Assembly (NCBI RefSeq): GCF_020283565.1
Contig: NC_060062.1
Span: forward strand, 57,558,439-57,622,438
Reading direction: 5' to 3'
Source of the DNA: Trifolium pratense
Taxonomy: Eukaryota; Streptophyta; Magnoliopsida; Fabales; Fabaceae
DNA: 64,000 nucleotides
Part shown: in pieces, positions 37,648 through 48,200 of the stretch
How positions within the stretch are numbered: position 1 is the first letter of the stretch
Layout: every line of letters starts with the position of its first letter
The notes under the pieces: model-generated
What the model was told of the DNA's origin: nothing
What the model saw: the letters and a program-made list of their open reading frames with translations, nothing else
Databases searched by the model: none
Translations under genes and position numbers: made by a program

Positions 37648-38377
37648 GATTTCCCCAACAACAAGTGCCTAACGATAGGCTATGACTCGGTCATAAGATG
37701 AGGGTGAAGCCTACAAAATAGGTCACGTGAGATATTCTACTCCATTTATCGCGGGATCAACCGCTCCACTCCTTTATGGAGTCAACCTCGCTAAGACAAA
37801 TACCTAAAGGACCTATATATAGAAAACCCTAGCATGGTGAAGGATCATCATATTTTTTAAATATGCACTTATTCCAAGACTTAACCTCAGAGCATTTCCT
37901 ACTAAGTATCAATATAAACTTTCTGCATAAATAGTATATATTAATGAGAAAAGAATACTTCATTGATAATCTAAGGTAAAATTAATTTAAGACAAAAAAA
38001 GTCAAATGAAATACTTTTTGAGTTTAACGGAGATGCACTGACCGTGTAAAATAGTTTTACACGACCATCCAATAAAAAACTATCAACTTGCCATATCATA
38101 TCAAGAAAGTGGGGGTGACGTGGCAGAAAATATGGTTGGTATTGGTTGACAATGTAAAATTATGCATTTTTATTTTTCTCATACTTTTTATGAGATGGCG
38201 AAAGTATTAGAATATTTTTTATGCATTGTAAGTGTAAAATGTTTACACCGTCAACTAATCACCAATTATTATTTGGAAGCTTTTAAAGTTAAATACGACA
38301 AAAATGAAACTTTCGAAAGTAAGGGAACAATTATGAGTGCTTTGCCAACGTAAAAATCAATCAATGTATATAAATTA
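37648..38377. other. Retroelement debris and a MITE-like fragment
   Basis: 37660-37930 has LTR-like features, including CTATATATAGAAAACCCTA. At 38034-38265, GTGTAAAATAGTTTTACAC and GTGTAAAATGTTTACACCGT resemble the termini of a common small inverted-repeat element, but the ends are not clear. No gene. Confidence 0.4.
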
Positions 38378-38524
38378 CTCCCTCCGCGACAATATATAAG
38401 CAAAAATTAACTTTTTAGGTTCATTGCATATTTAATGTATTTGTCTTATAATATAGCCCAGATACATTAAATATGTAATGAACCTAGAAATGTGACTTTT
38501 GCTTATATATTGTCGCGGAGAGTG
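38378..38524. mobile_element. Small Stowaway-like MITE
   Basis: The left end CTCCCTCCGCGACAATATA and the right-end complement TATATTGTCGCGGAGAGTG are long inverted repeats, and TA flanks both sides (38376-38377, 38525-38526). 147 bp. Confidence 0.82.
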
Positions 38525-38640
38525 TAGTTCTTATTATACGGAAAATTATAAATTGTAAAATATATCTTTAAGAATTCAAACTTAACTTACACTTTTGGCA
38601 TAGCACTATAGGGGACGAGGATGATCCTCTTTGGCAACCA

Positions 38641-40797
38641 GTGAGAGGACGTCTCAGAAAAGGGAAAGGAAAAAATGATCACAGGCCTGATATTGCTACA
38701 GCAGCGAGAACTTCTAGAGAGAATAGTGACAATCTCACTTCGTATTTCTTCACGGATTTTCCGAACAGTTTTGGTGCAAAAGCGATGTTCAATGCTTTTC
38801 AATATTATGGGGATATCAAAGAGGTTGTTATTCCAACCAAACGCGACAAAGGCAGAAGAAGGTTCGGATTCGATCGATTCAACCGAGTAGTAGACACTGA
38901 ATTGGATAATATTATTATTGGGAGAGGCAAAATTTCGGTCAATTTGTCACGTTTTCAACGTCATGAAGATTCAAGGAAGAAAGACTGCAGAAGTGATGTT
39001 AGGAGGGATACAAGAGACAGTCAGAAACCTGAAGAAAGAAATAGCAAGGAGAGTAGGGGTCGCTCAAAACTCCATTTTGCACAGAAACCAAATTAGCCAC
39101 GAGAAGAGGAAACATCATACGCTCACGCGGTAAGGAACGGTAGCCATTCGAGACAGGCGAAGGGACACCCTCCTTTAGTCCTAGCATACGAAGCGGAGAA
39201 TGCGGATATGGAGAGATTAAAGAAGGCTTTTGTCGAGAAAGTTGTGCAACCGGGGATGTTGCATAACATTCAAAACGCATTCCATAGACAAGGTTATTTT
39301 GGTGTAAAGGTCACTCCTTTAGGGTCAAATTTGACTCTACTAGAAGGACAAGAGGCCGGCGAAGTGCAAGCGTTGATGGAAGATGCAAAAGGATGGTTGG
39401 AGCAATGGTTTAAGGAGATCCATCCTTGGGATCCCAAAGTAATGGATGTCAAAAGAACTATTTGGCTAAGGATTTATGGAATTCCGCCTCATGCGTGGAA
39501 TGATCTCTTTTTTGCCCAAGTTGTCAAACCATGGGGTACCTTTATTAATGCGGACGATGGTACGATGAAAAAAACTACTTTGGATGTAGCACATCTCATG
39601 ATCCGAACGTCTTGTCAACAAGTGGTGGATGAGTTTATTGATGTGAAGGTAAATGGAGACCTTTTTCATCTCCGTGTGCTCGAAGATTCTTACGGACCTA
39701 TGAGGATTTTGTTACCACAAGACCAGGGGGCTGTAGGCAGAGATATCGAAGATGAATCGAAGGAGGAGGAGGAGGAGCGGGGGCTGGTGGTGGAGGATGA
39801 GGAGAGAGAATTGTTGGAAGAGGAAGATAATTTATTAGCAATAACTCCATTTGTTAATGCAAATAATGGTCAAGAATTTTTGTCTGATTCAAATAAGGTA
39901 ATAATTAAAGATAGGGAGGAAGGGAGGGAAGACTCGATTAATTCAGTTTCAAATAATTCAGTTTCAAATCTTATGTTGACCAAGTTAGGAGGGCTGGAGA
40001 AGCCATATGGGTGTGTGTTAAAGAAGGGTAGTAAGATTATGAAGGTATGAGTTTTGTTGGGCCAGGAGGATGGACCAGGTAGGCCGCAAAATTCTACTAA
40101 CATACATCATACTATCACAGGGGGTGCGATTAGAAGATTTACCCAATCAGAGGATTTGGGTTGTATCCAAAAGCCCTTTAGTTCTAATGATTGTGTCAGT
40201 GGTGGTAAGGGGGAGCATAAGGGTGGTGTCTGTAGTGATGGTCCTACAGAAGTTTATTCCAAACTGAACAAGGGCCCAAATAACAAAGATTTGCCTCATA
40301 TTAATATCCATACGCAAGAAAATAGCAAGATGAAGATGAAACGTGTTAATCCTATTCCTGCTAGCGTGAGAAAACAACAACTCATCCAAAATCTCAATTT
40401 GCGGGTTCCATCTTCTAATTCTTCTCTATCGACCGTGAATTCATCTATTCTAGGTTGGGAAGTGTCTACTCACCGTTTTGAGCATTGTGAAGAAGGAGTT
40501 CATCGCAATCCTCCGTCGCGCTATCGGACGGGTAAGAAGCCAGTCACTTCTCTTTCATCGGCTGAAGCTGTCTTATGTTGTAGTTCGCTTAACTCTTCGG
40601 ATATTCAAAATTGCAACAAGCAATTTGTGAAAAATTATGATCATGAAGTTGCTTGTAAGGTTTGGCAGGGAGCGGTTGATTTGGGAGTTGAAGGTGAAGA
40701 GGAAGAGGAGAGGTATGTAGAGATGATTCTTATCAATGAAAGCAGAGAAGAATCAGCTCGAATTTTGAGGGAGCAACATCAACAAAGTCTCCCATGA
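38641..40797 (+). pseudogene. LINE ORF1 (RRM and DUF4283), frameshifted
   Basis: The first segment (38641-39096) is RRM-like: SYFFTDFPNSFGAKAMFNAF, then DIKEVVIPTKRDKGRRRFGF, matching the RNP2/RNP1 pattern of RNA-binding domains found in some plant L1 ORF1 proteins. The second (39208-40050) is DUF4283-like: WLRIYGIPPHAWNDLFF and WGTFINADDGT. It ends in an acidic, Glu-rich run. The third (40054-40797) is a low-complexity tail. Frame breaks near 39100-39200 and a stop at about 40050 separate them. The last stop overlaps the ORF2 start as ATGA at 40794-40797. ORF1 proteins bind element RNA as part of the retrotransposition particle. Confidence 0.8.
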
Positions 40798-41201
40798 AGA
40801 TTGTGTCCCTTAACATGCGTGGGTGGGGCAATACGGCGAAACGACGTCGTCTGACATCATTGCTTAATTCAGGAGACGGTTTTCTTGGAGTTTGTGTTGA
40901 ATGGGAAGCAGTGTTGGTCTATATTGTCAATATATATTCTCCTTGTAATTTATTTGGGAAGAAAAAACTTTGGATTGATCTGTTTGAATTTAATTTGAAC
41001 AATGAACCCGGCGAACGGTGTCTCTCGAATATTGTTTCAATGGAGGCATCCCGAATACTGTTTCCTTATTGGATGATATTAAAGCCTCTTCTTGGGTGTG
41101 GTTCGGTGGCCGTTATGGCCAAAAGTCTTGTCTTTCTTTTTCGGAGTGATGTATTATTGACCCTATGGGTTGTTTCCAAAGCATATAATAATTTGCTTTA
41201 G
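40794..41201 (+). pseudogene. LINE ORF2 remnant (start of endonuclease fused to the C-terminal end)
   Basis: Begins MKIVSLNMRGWGNTAKRRRL, the usual start of the apurinic endonuclease domain, and continues to IVNIYSPCNLFGKKKLW. After about residue 75 the sequence no longer fits the endonuclease; in shifted frame it resembles the C-terminal end of plant LINE ORF2 (SSWVWFGGRYGQKSCLSF). The endonuclease core, the whole reverse transcriptase and the zinc region are gone. It is non-functional. Confidence 0.8.
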
Positions 41202-41241
41202 TTGTAAGGGACTGAGTACTCCTTGTACTCCTTATAATTTA

Positions 41242-41547
41242 GGCTTAATTAGTAAAATGGTCCCTTAAAGACATTTTTGGTTTCATATTGGTCCCTTAAA
41301 GAAAAAAAGGTCCAAATAGGTCCCTTAAAGAAAAAAAAGTCCGAATAGGTCCCTTAAAGACATATCCGTTAATCAGTTTGGTCCTATTTAGACCTCTTTT
41401 TAGGGACCAAACTGATTAACAGAGATGTCTTTAAGGGACCTATTCAGACTTTTTTTTCTTTAAGGGACCTATTTGGACCTTTTTTTTCTTTAAGGGACCA
41501 ATCTGAAACCAAAAATGTCTTTAAGGGACCATTTTATTAATTAAACC
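41242..41547. mobile_element. Mutator-type MITE inside the LINE 3' region
   Basis: An almost perfect palindrome of about 150-bp arms rich in GGTCCCTTAAAGA repeats (GGCTTAATTAGTAAAATGG with its complement). It is flanked by a perfect 9-bp duplication TATAATTTA at 41233-41241 and 41548-41556. Transcribed, it would form a long hairpin. Confidence 0.88.
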
Positions 41548-42271
41548 TATAATTTATATATATCTTGCTTATAAAAAAAAAATTGTAAAATATAACCAAG
41601 GAAATAAATCTATTACACAGAATAAAATGTCAGTTTCACACTAAAAAAAATTGTTAGTGAGTGATGATACTGCTACTCATTAATCATGATGATTACGTTA
41701 CATATAGCAAGAAAGTGAAAAATAAGGAAAAAGAATCAATAAAAATTAGGGTTAAATAGTGTTTTATCTCCTGTAATATTAGTGAATTTCAGATTTTCTC
41801 TATATATTATTTTTTTTGTGATTTCAATCCTTTAATGTGAAGATTCCGTCCTTTCTAACCATCATTGATCCCATTGCGCCAGCAATACCACTGCTGCAAG
41901 ATATATATATTTGCTTTGCTGTATGACGATTACCATTGAACAGAGATTGGATTTGGATCTTAACTCTACTGGCCAGATATCAATTGCAGTCGAGTAATTG
42001 GTAGAACTCATCAAAAGTTCAGGTGTTTTATAACAAGATTACCCATCTGAAAATCAAAAAAACAATTACAGAAGAATTAATTTCAATGGTTTGGACTTTG
42101 GACTATGTAGTTAGTATTAGTAGCATTTATTCTTTTTTTTTTAACAAGAGTAGCATTTATTCATTAAATTAACTACAGTAACTCAAATTCAAAGCTTCTG
42201 TATAAAAAAAAACCCTCAAATTCAAAGCTAATCCTATGTGTACTTTCATTGACTGTGATAATTGAGATGTT

Positions 42272-42400
42272 TCCATTTAATTTTTTTTGGGTCAAGTAGT
42301 CTAGGCTTGAAATATGGATAAGTGGAGTGTCCGGGGTTGCATATAAAATGCTGATGTCACTACCAACTGAGCTAAGCTTACAGGGACCTGTTTCCAATTG
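42272..42400 (-). mobile_element. tRNA-derived SINE copy, partly deleted
   Basis: The minus strand has an A box TTAGCTCAGTTGG (near 42374-42362), then ATATGCA and ACCCCGGACACTCCACTT. The left part of the B box is deleted. The ends are approximate. Confidence 0.65.
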
Positions 42401-42420
42401 TTTTAACAATGTAAAAAAGA

Positions 42421-42643
42421 GAGACTATAGTATCATACACTAGGAGAGTATGGTGAAAGAGGAGATTCACTAGTTACTGCTGCACCAAATTCAGATAGCT
42501 TCAGTATAGGATTTTTGAAGTGGTCAAACAGAATATTCTGTGTATTGAGACTATAGTATCATACACTAACTACATAGTCCAAACAGAATCTCCTCTTTCA
42601 CCATACTCTACTAGTGTAGTAGTGTATGATACTATAGTCTCAA
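42421..42643. repeat. Inverted duplication of a kinase exon end
   Basis: GAGACTATAGTATCATACAC... with GGTGAAAGAGGAGATTC at 42421-42471 recurs in inverse at 42587-42642. A third direct copy of the first 22 bp lies at 42547-42568. The arms could form a hairpin of about 50 bp. Confidence 0.8.
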
Positions 42644-43437
42644 TTTTATATTGGTAAGAGTTACTTTCACTCTTTCAGTTTATCCTTATAACTCTTGAGT
42701 TGTGTGTTATTAAATCTAGAGTTATAGTATGGTTTTGTATGTTCCGGGAGAATTATGTGTTGCTGGGACCGAGACATCTCTGTCGATAGCATTGAGGTTC
42801 TTTGCTAATTGGTTTGTGATGTGTTGGTTATTAATATATGTGACTTGAACGTGATATATATGTGATACCATGTCTTGTGAATATCTATGCAGCATCTTAT
42901 ACTTAAATCTCAAAACTAATAAATCTTATAAATCATGAACATAAAAGGCAATTGAAGCCAAACTTATGGAACTGAACCAAAATCTATAAGCTGATCCATA
43001 GTTTGATTATTTTTGCAAATAAATGTAAATCATATATCAATCTATAAAGAAGCTAACATAGTAACTAATCACTCTAACTAAATCTATAACCGACTAAACC
43101 TAACTAAACATTAATAAAAAATAGCCGATAAAAAACAATTAAGAAACTAATTAATTACTCCAATTGAATCCAAACTTGCATGATTAACCTAACCTTACTA
43201 TATGAGGATGATTAAAATCTTTGAGCATAGAGGCGTGACGTAAAATACTGAATGGAATGCCAATGTTTTTCTGATCTTCAGGAATGTGTAAATTCTTGAG
43301 AGTTAGTAAATCGGTTTTTGCACTTGATAACACTACCAAACCTTCTTTCTTCAACGCATAACAGTTCCAAATCTTTGTAAAACGGAATTAGCACTCTCGC
43401 GTGATTCGGTGTTAGCTCCGGTCTGCATCAATCATCA

Positions 43438-44437
43438 CATATAAAGATAATTCACAATCAAAACAAATTCATAGTCGATATGAAAAATTGAAAAAACACC
43501 CGACTTTCTAAACATTTCTATCACATAAACACCAAATGCCGCCATAATGTCCATTTGTATCAATGATCATGTTATTATTACTAGTTTTGTTCGCCATTTA
43601 ATCATCCTCATGCCAACTAGAATGAGTCACAAAAATACATGACAGTTTCGTCCCTACCATTCCCGAATAGTTTTCTGCAAGCAACATCAATTAGACAGAC
43701 AACGGGGGGTTTCAGGAGCGCAATCCCCAACAATACCAACCTGAGAATCATTATCACTATGATTAAGGCTTATTCCATCCTCTTACATATGCTCTAAAAG
43801 TTGTTCTGGCAGCAAAATTTCCTTACCATCCTTGCCCTACAACATTCCTGTTACAGTGAAGAGGTTTATTGCAACCATTGTTAGAAGATGGCTTAACTGT
43901 TACAGGCCATGCTTCTTTGTAATCTTAACTAGCAGCAAAGAATTAACTGTTACAAGCCATTATTATAATCCTAATAATCTTAACTGTTATAATAGTAAAT
44001 CTACTTCAGTATCTAACATGTTACTATCACTATTATTATAAACTAAAACATGTAAAATAAAGCCTACCCATCAGTGTTTAGGTTAATAAAAAAGTTTATA
44101 GAAAACTTTAAACCCCATATAAAAGAACTGCATCAACAAATTCAATAAGAATCAAACAAAACCATAATACCCAGGAACATAATTTGATATTATTCTCCGA
44201 CTTGGCATTGTAACCAATGAAGGAATTAACGAAATAAATATGACACAACTACAAGCAGGGTTGGGGTATTGCTAACTCTACAACAACATAAAAAGTTACA
44301 ATAGATGATACAATGGGATTGGGGACCCCTCTGAAAATTAATGCTTTCCCTATCCCATTAAAATTTTCTATTGTTCCATTACAAGATTTCATACAGTACA
44401 ACATTTCAAAGCAAGACAGGATAACAAGCACTCCCAT
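43438..44437. other. Region between the kinase copy and LDL2, nothing recognised
   Basis: No conserved frame. Its right part is probably the 3' untranslated and downstream region of the LDL2-like gene, whose original stop codon is at 44438-44440. Confidence 0.45.
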
Positions 44438-44911
44438 TTACAAACTATGCGCGATAAGTGTGTGGTACGTCCTGCTTTTTCGGAAGGCAGCAATGCTAGC
44501 TATTACAGCTTTACCAGCAATGAGTAAAGCATTTATACCCATCAGCTTCAACCCGAGGTTTTTAGTCAAATATGACAACCTATTTTCGTCACCTGTCATT
44601 TCCTGCATTTGATACACCTGTTCGCGGGATATGATGGTGTAAAGCTTCAACGGTAACTTTATGGTATCTGGAAAGAAGTATAATATCTCGTTATAATGTT
44701 CTTCAGTACCATGAAAAGTCATCTGCAGAATCGCCTTCGACTGGAAATCTTCTGTTGAAAGATCAAATACGAAAGCAAAAATCCCAAATTCTAGATCGGG
44801 CCTCTGGAATAAATTAAGTAAGACGTTGGTGCTTTGTCCTATATTCTTCGACAGGGACTTCTTAGGATGAGCTTCCTGAACATGGGTTAACTGATATATG
44901 CGTGAAGCTTC
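44438..44911 (-). pseudogene. LDL2: Detached 3' part of the LDL2-like gene
   Basis: Encodes the last 156 residues or so of the demethylase, from SRIYQLTHVQEAHPKKSLSK through NVLLNLFQRPDLEFG to NLGLKLMGINALL and the stop at 44438. It is now separated from its gene by the 5.2-kb chromovirus. If one GCTTC copy and the element are ignored, the frame continues without a break (746 codons in total for the uninterrupted gene, by my count). It has no promoter of its own that I can see. Confidence 0.9.
44907..44911. repeat. Target-site duplication GCTTC, left copy
   Basis: The matching copy is at 50118-50122, either side of the chromovirus. Confidence 0.95.
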
Positions 44912-45247
44912 TGATAGGAATGGGCCTATTAACAAAGAAGGGGATGTGCTGGTTAACAAAGAGAATGTTAAGCCCAAAGTGTGGCGTGTGTATGAGAGGA
45001 GAATTAAGAAAAGAGTCACAAAGGAAGTGTGATGGCTGACGTGGCAGTTTGTTAGGATATTCCCCAATAAATATCATAGTGGGAATTAGTTATGATATCA
45101 CTTGGTTTTATTATTCACCTTTGTGGTTAGGCAGTAAGAGAAACTTTCTCTACTGAGGAGCCTTAGCTCTGGTTGTATTTCCAGTTTTCCATTCATCATA
45201 TATACAATAACTTCTTACCATTTTATATTGTTATCTCTGCTCTATCA
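44912..45247 (+). repeat. 5' LTR of the chromovirus
   Basis: 336 bp, apparently identical to 49782-50117. Because the polyprotein frame ends inside the 3' LTR, this copy also carries those last codons without a start. Confidence 0.95.
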
Positions 45248-45249
45248 AT

Positions 45250-45264
45250 TGGTCCGACCTACCG
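45250..45264 (+). other. Presumed primer-binding site, unusual sequence
   Basis: TGGTCCGACCTACCG begins 2 nt after the LTR with the required TGG. It departs from the initiator-Met type TGGTATCAGAGC after the fourth base. I cannot name the matching tRNA. Confidence 0.5.
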
Positions 45265-45270
45265 CTGTTG

Positions 45271-48200
45271 ATGCCCCGTGCCTATAAAGCACCTAAGATG
45301 GCGGATCGTGTTGCAGCTGTTGAAGGACGTTTGGCCGGTGTTGAGGAGAGTATTCTCGCGTTACGTGAGTTCATTGGTGCTGAGATTCAACGTGCTGTTG
45401 CGAGTCGTGAGACTCCGATGCCGAGTGCAGCAACAGTGACCTCTCAGTTGGATGAGTTTCGTTTGTCGGCGAAGAAGGTGGAGTTGCCGTCGTTTAACGG
45501 CGACGATCCGGTGGCTTGGATCACTCGTGCTGAGACATACTTTGAGGTGCAACGGATTTCTGAGGAAGTACGCATCCAATTGACTAAGCTTAGCATGGAT
45601 GGTCCCACGATTCATTGGTTTAATCTCTGGCGTGATTCAACGGAGGAGTTATCTTGGGAGAATTTGAAGGAGGCGATGATGGCTAGATTTGGTGGTGACC
45701 GATTGGAAAACCCTTTTGAGGAACTCAAGGAATTGAAACAATCGGGAACAGTGGCAGATTACATCGCTGAGTTCGAATTGTACTCTTCTCAATGTGGACG
45801 GTTGCCGGAGCAACAATTCTTGGGTTACTTTGTTGGTGGTTTGCGTCACGATATTCGTTCTCGTGTTCGTACCTTCAAACCACGAAACCGTTATGTTGCG
45901 ATGCAATTGGCACGTGATATAGAACGTGAGTTTTCTGAAGAAGTGGGTCACGGATCCGGGTCACGTTTCAAACCGGGTCAAGGGTCTTGGGCCCGGACTC
46001 AAAAACCTTTGTGGGCTTATCGTGAAGGTGAAGGGAAGGCTAATTCTAATTTGACCCAAACTGGGGGCGAATTAGGAAAAACTCGTTCAAGCCAAGCATC
46101 AGGGTCTCAAACCGGGTCAACTCGTTCGCCGACGTCACCGGTTGGATCACGTGCAAACTATGACCGCCGGAATCCTCGTGGAATCCGTCATATTCCGGGG
46201 GCGGAGGTTAATGAACGGCGAGCAAAGGGCCTCTGTTTTCGCTGCAATGAGAGATGGGATCCTCTCCATCAATGTGCTTCGAAACAGTTGCGGGTGCTAA
46301 TTCTGGGTGATGATGAATTTATTAACGACGACGGCGAGATTGTTGTTTTGGAAGGGGACTCTGAGGAAGAGAAAGAGGCTGATGAGCTTGAATGTAAGTC
46401 TCTGGGAGTGTTTGGCTTATCAACAACTCCTAAGCAAGTGCGTACTATGAAGTTAGAAGGTGGATTGAAAGGGGCTAACATTCTGGTCTTGATCGATAGC
46501 GGTGCGACACACAATTTCATCTCTCCTAAAGTAGTTGAAGCTCTAGGTCTCTCTCTGGTTCCCTCCAATCCTTTGGGTGTCAAGTTAGGTGATGGCCATC
46601 GTGTTATGACTATGGGTAAGTGTGTTGGAATTTCTGTTGCATTGGGTGATATGGAAACCACTTTTGATGCTTACATACTGGAGATAGGTGGTGTGGACTT
46701 GATTTTAGGAGTGGTATGGCTGGAGACTCTTGGTAAGGTGACTATGGATTGGAAGGAGATGTCTATGTTGTTCACTTACAAAGGTAATTTAGTGAAGTTA
46801 GTGGGTCAACCCTTGGAAGACAAAATGGTTACCTTCCAAAGTTTAATGTGTACTTTCAGAGTCATTGAGGAGGAGAGTTGGCCTACCTTGATGGCAACAA
46901 ATGGGGTTTCAGCTCAAGGACTGAATGAGGTACAAGATGAGGCCATGCAAGTGTTATTACACAAGTTTTCAAGTGTTTTCTGTGACATCAATGGCCTTCC
47001 CCCAGCTCGCAACACAAGTCATTCCATTGTGCTGCTACATGGTACTGGTCCGGTTAGTGTTCGACCTTATCGGTATCCTCACCATCACAAAGACGAGATT
47101 GAGAGACAAATCCAGAGCTTGTTGCAGCAAGGGGTAATTCGGAATAGCACAAGTGCTTTTTCCAGTCCGGTCATCTTGGTCAAGAAGAAGGATAAATCTT
47201 GGCGGATGTGTGTCGATTACCGTGCGTTGAATAAAGTCACAGTGCAAGATAAGTATCCTATTCCGGTGGTAGATGAATTATTAGATGAATTGCAGGGCTC
47301 TACATATTTTTCCAAGCTAGATTTAAAATCCGGATATCACCAAATTAGGATGAAAGAGGAAGACATTCATAAGACTGCATTTAGAACTCATGAAGGTCAT
47401 TATGAGTATATGGTAATGCCATTTGGTCTTACTAACGCCCCGGCTACATTTCAATCGGTGATGAATGAAATTTTCAAACCTTACTTGAGAAAATTTGTCC
47501 TTGTTTTTTTTGATGATATATTAGTATATAGTACTAATTGGGCCAATCATTTGGAACACTTAGCTTTGGTTTTACAAATTCTGTTGAAGCATCAGTTTGT
47601 GGCTAACAAAGGCAAGTGCGCTTTTGGCCAAGAGAGGATTGAATACCTCGGACATGTTATCTCTAAGGCAGGGGTTAATGTGGATCCTTCTAAGGTTGAC
47701 AGTGTGTTACAGTGGCCAGTTCCAAAGAATGTGAAAGGCGTTCGTGGTTTCTTGGGTTTAACTGGCTATTATCGGAAGTTTATAGCTAACTATGGGAACA
47801 TTGCTAAACCTTTGACCGAATTGACTAAAAAGGATGGTTTCCAATGGAATACGGCTGCTGAGGAGGCTTTTCAGCGCCTGAAACTTGCAGTTACTTCTGC
47901 CCCTGTTTTGGCTTTGCCAAATTTCAATTTACCCTTTGAAATTGAATGTGATGCTTCCGGTAAAGGGGTTGGTGCCGTGCTGATGCAATTAAAGCATCCA
48001 ATTGCTTATTTTAGCAAAGCTTTTGCATCATCAAAACTTTCCAAATCCGCGTATGATAAAGAGTTGATGGCGTTAGTCCTAGCTATCCAACATTGGCGAC
48101 ATTATTTGTTGGGTAGGAGGTTTATTGTGTACTCTGATCAGAAGAGTTTGAGACACCTCTTACAACAACGGATCACTACTTCCAATCAACAAGAATGGAT

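Larger units (their letters stand above)
38565..41580 (+). mobile_element. LINE (plant L1 type), internally deleted
   Basis: Bounded by a 14-bp target duplication, AATTGTAAAATATA, at 38551-38564 and 41581-41594, with an A-tail before the right copy. It carries broken ORF1 and a short remnant of ORF2. At 3.0 kb, including a 306-bp nested MITE, it is about half the usual length because most of ORF2 (reverse transcriptase) is missing. Since the 5' region is present, the loss is internal and not the usual 5' truncation. Confidence 0.88.
41930..43437 (-). pseudogene. Second copy of the CDK-like kinase gene, decayed
   Basis: Minus-strand pieces match the copy at 28189-34885 in the same order: 43437-43200 (PELTPN... 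then HIPEDQKNIGIPFSIL and NHPHIVRL), 42545-42425 (QNILFDHFKN, then LKLSEFGAAVTSE and PLSPYS) and 42058-41940 (YKTPELLMSSTNYSTAIDIW). Unlike the first copy, this one keeps a recognisable E-F-G in place of DFG. It has frameshifts and stops and lacks several exons, and a SINE and an inverted duplication interrupt it. The two copies point to an old local duplication. Confidence 0.75.
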
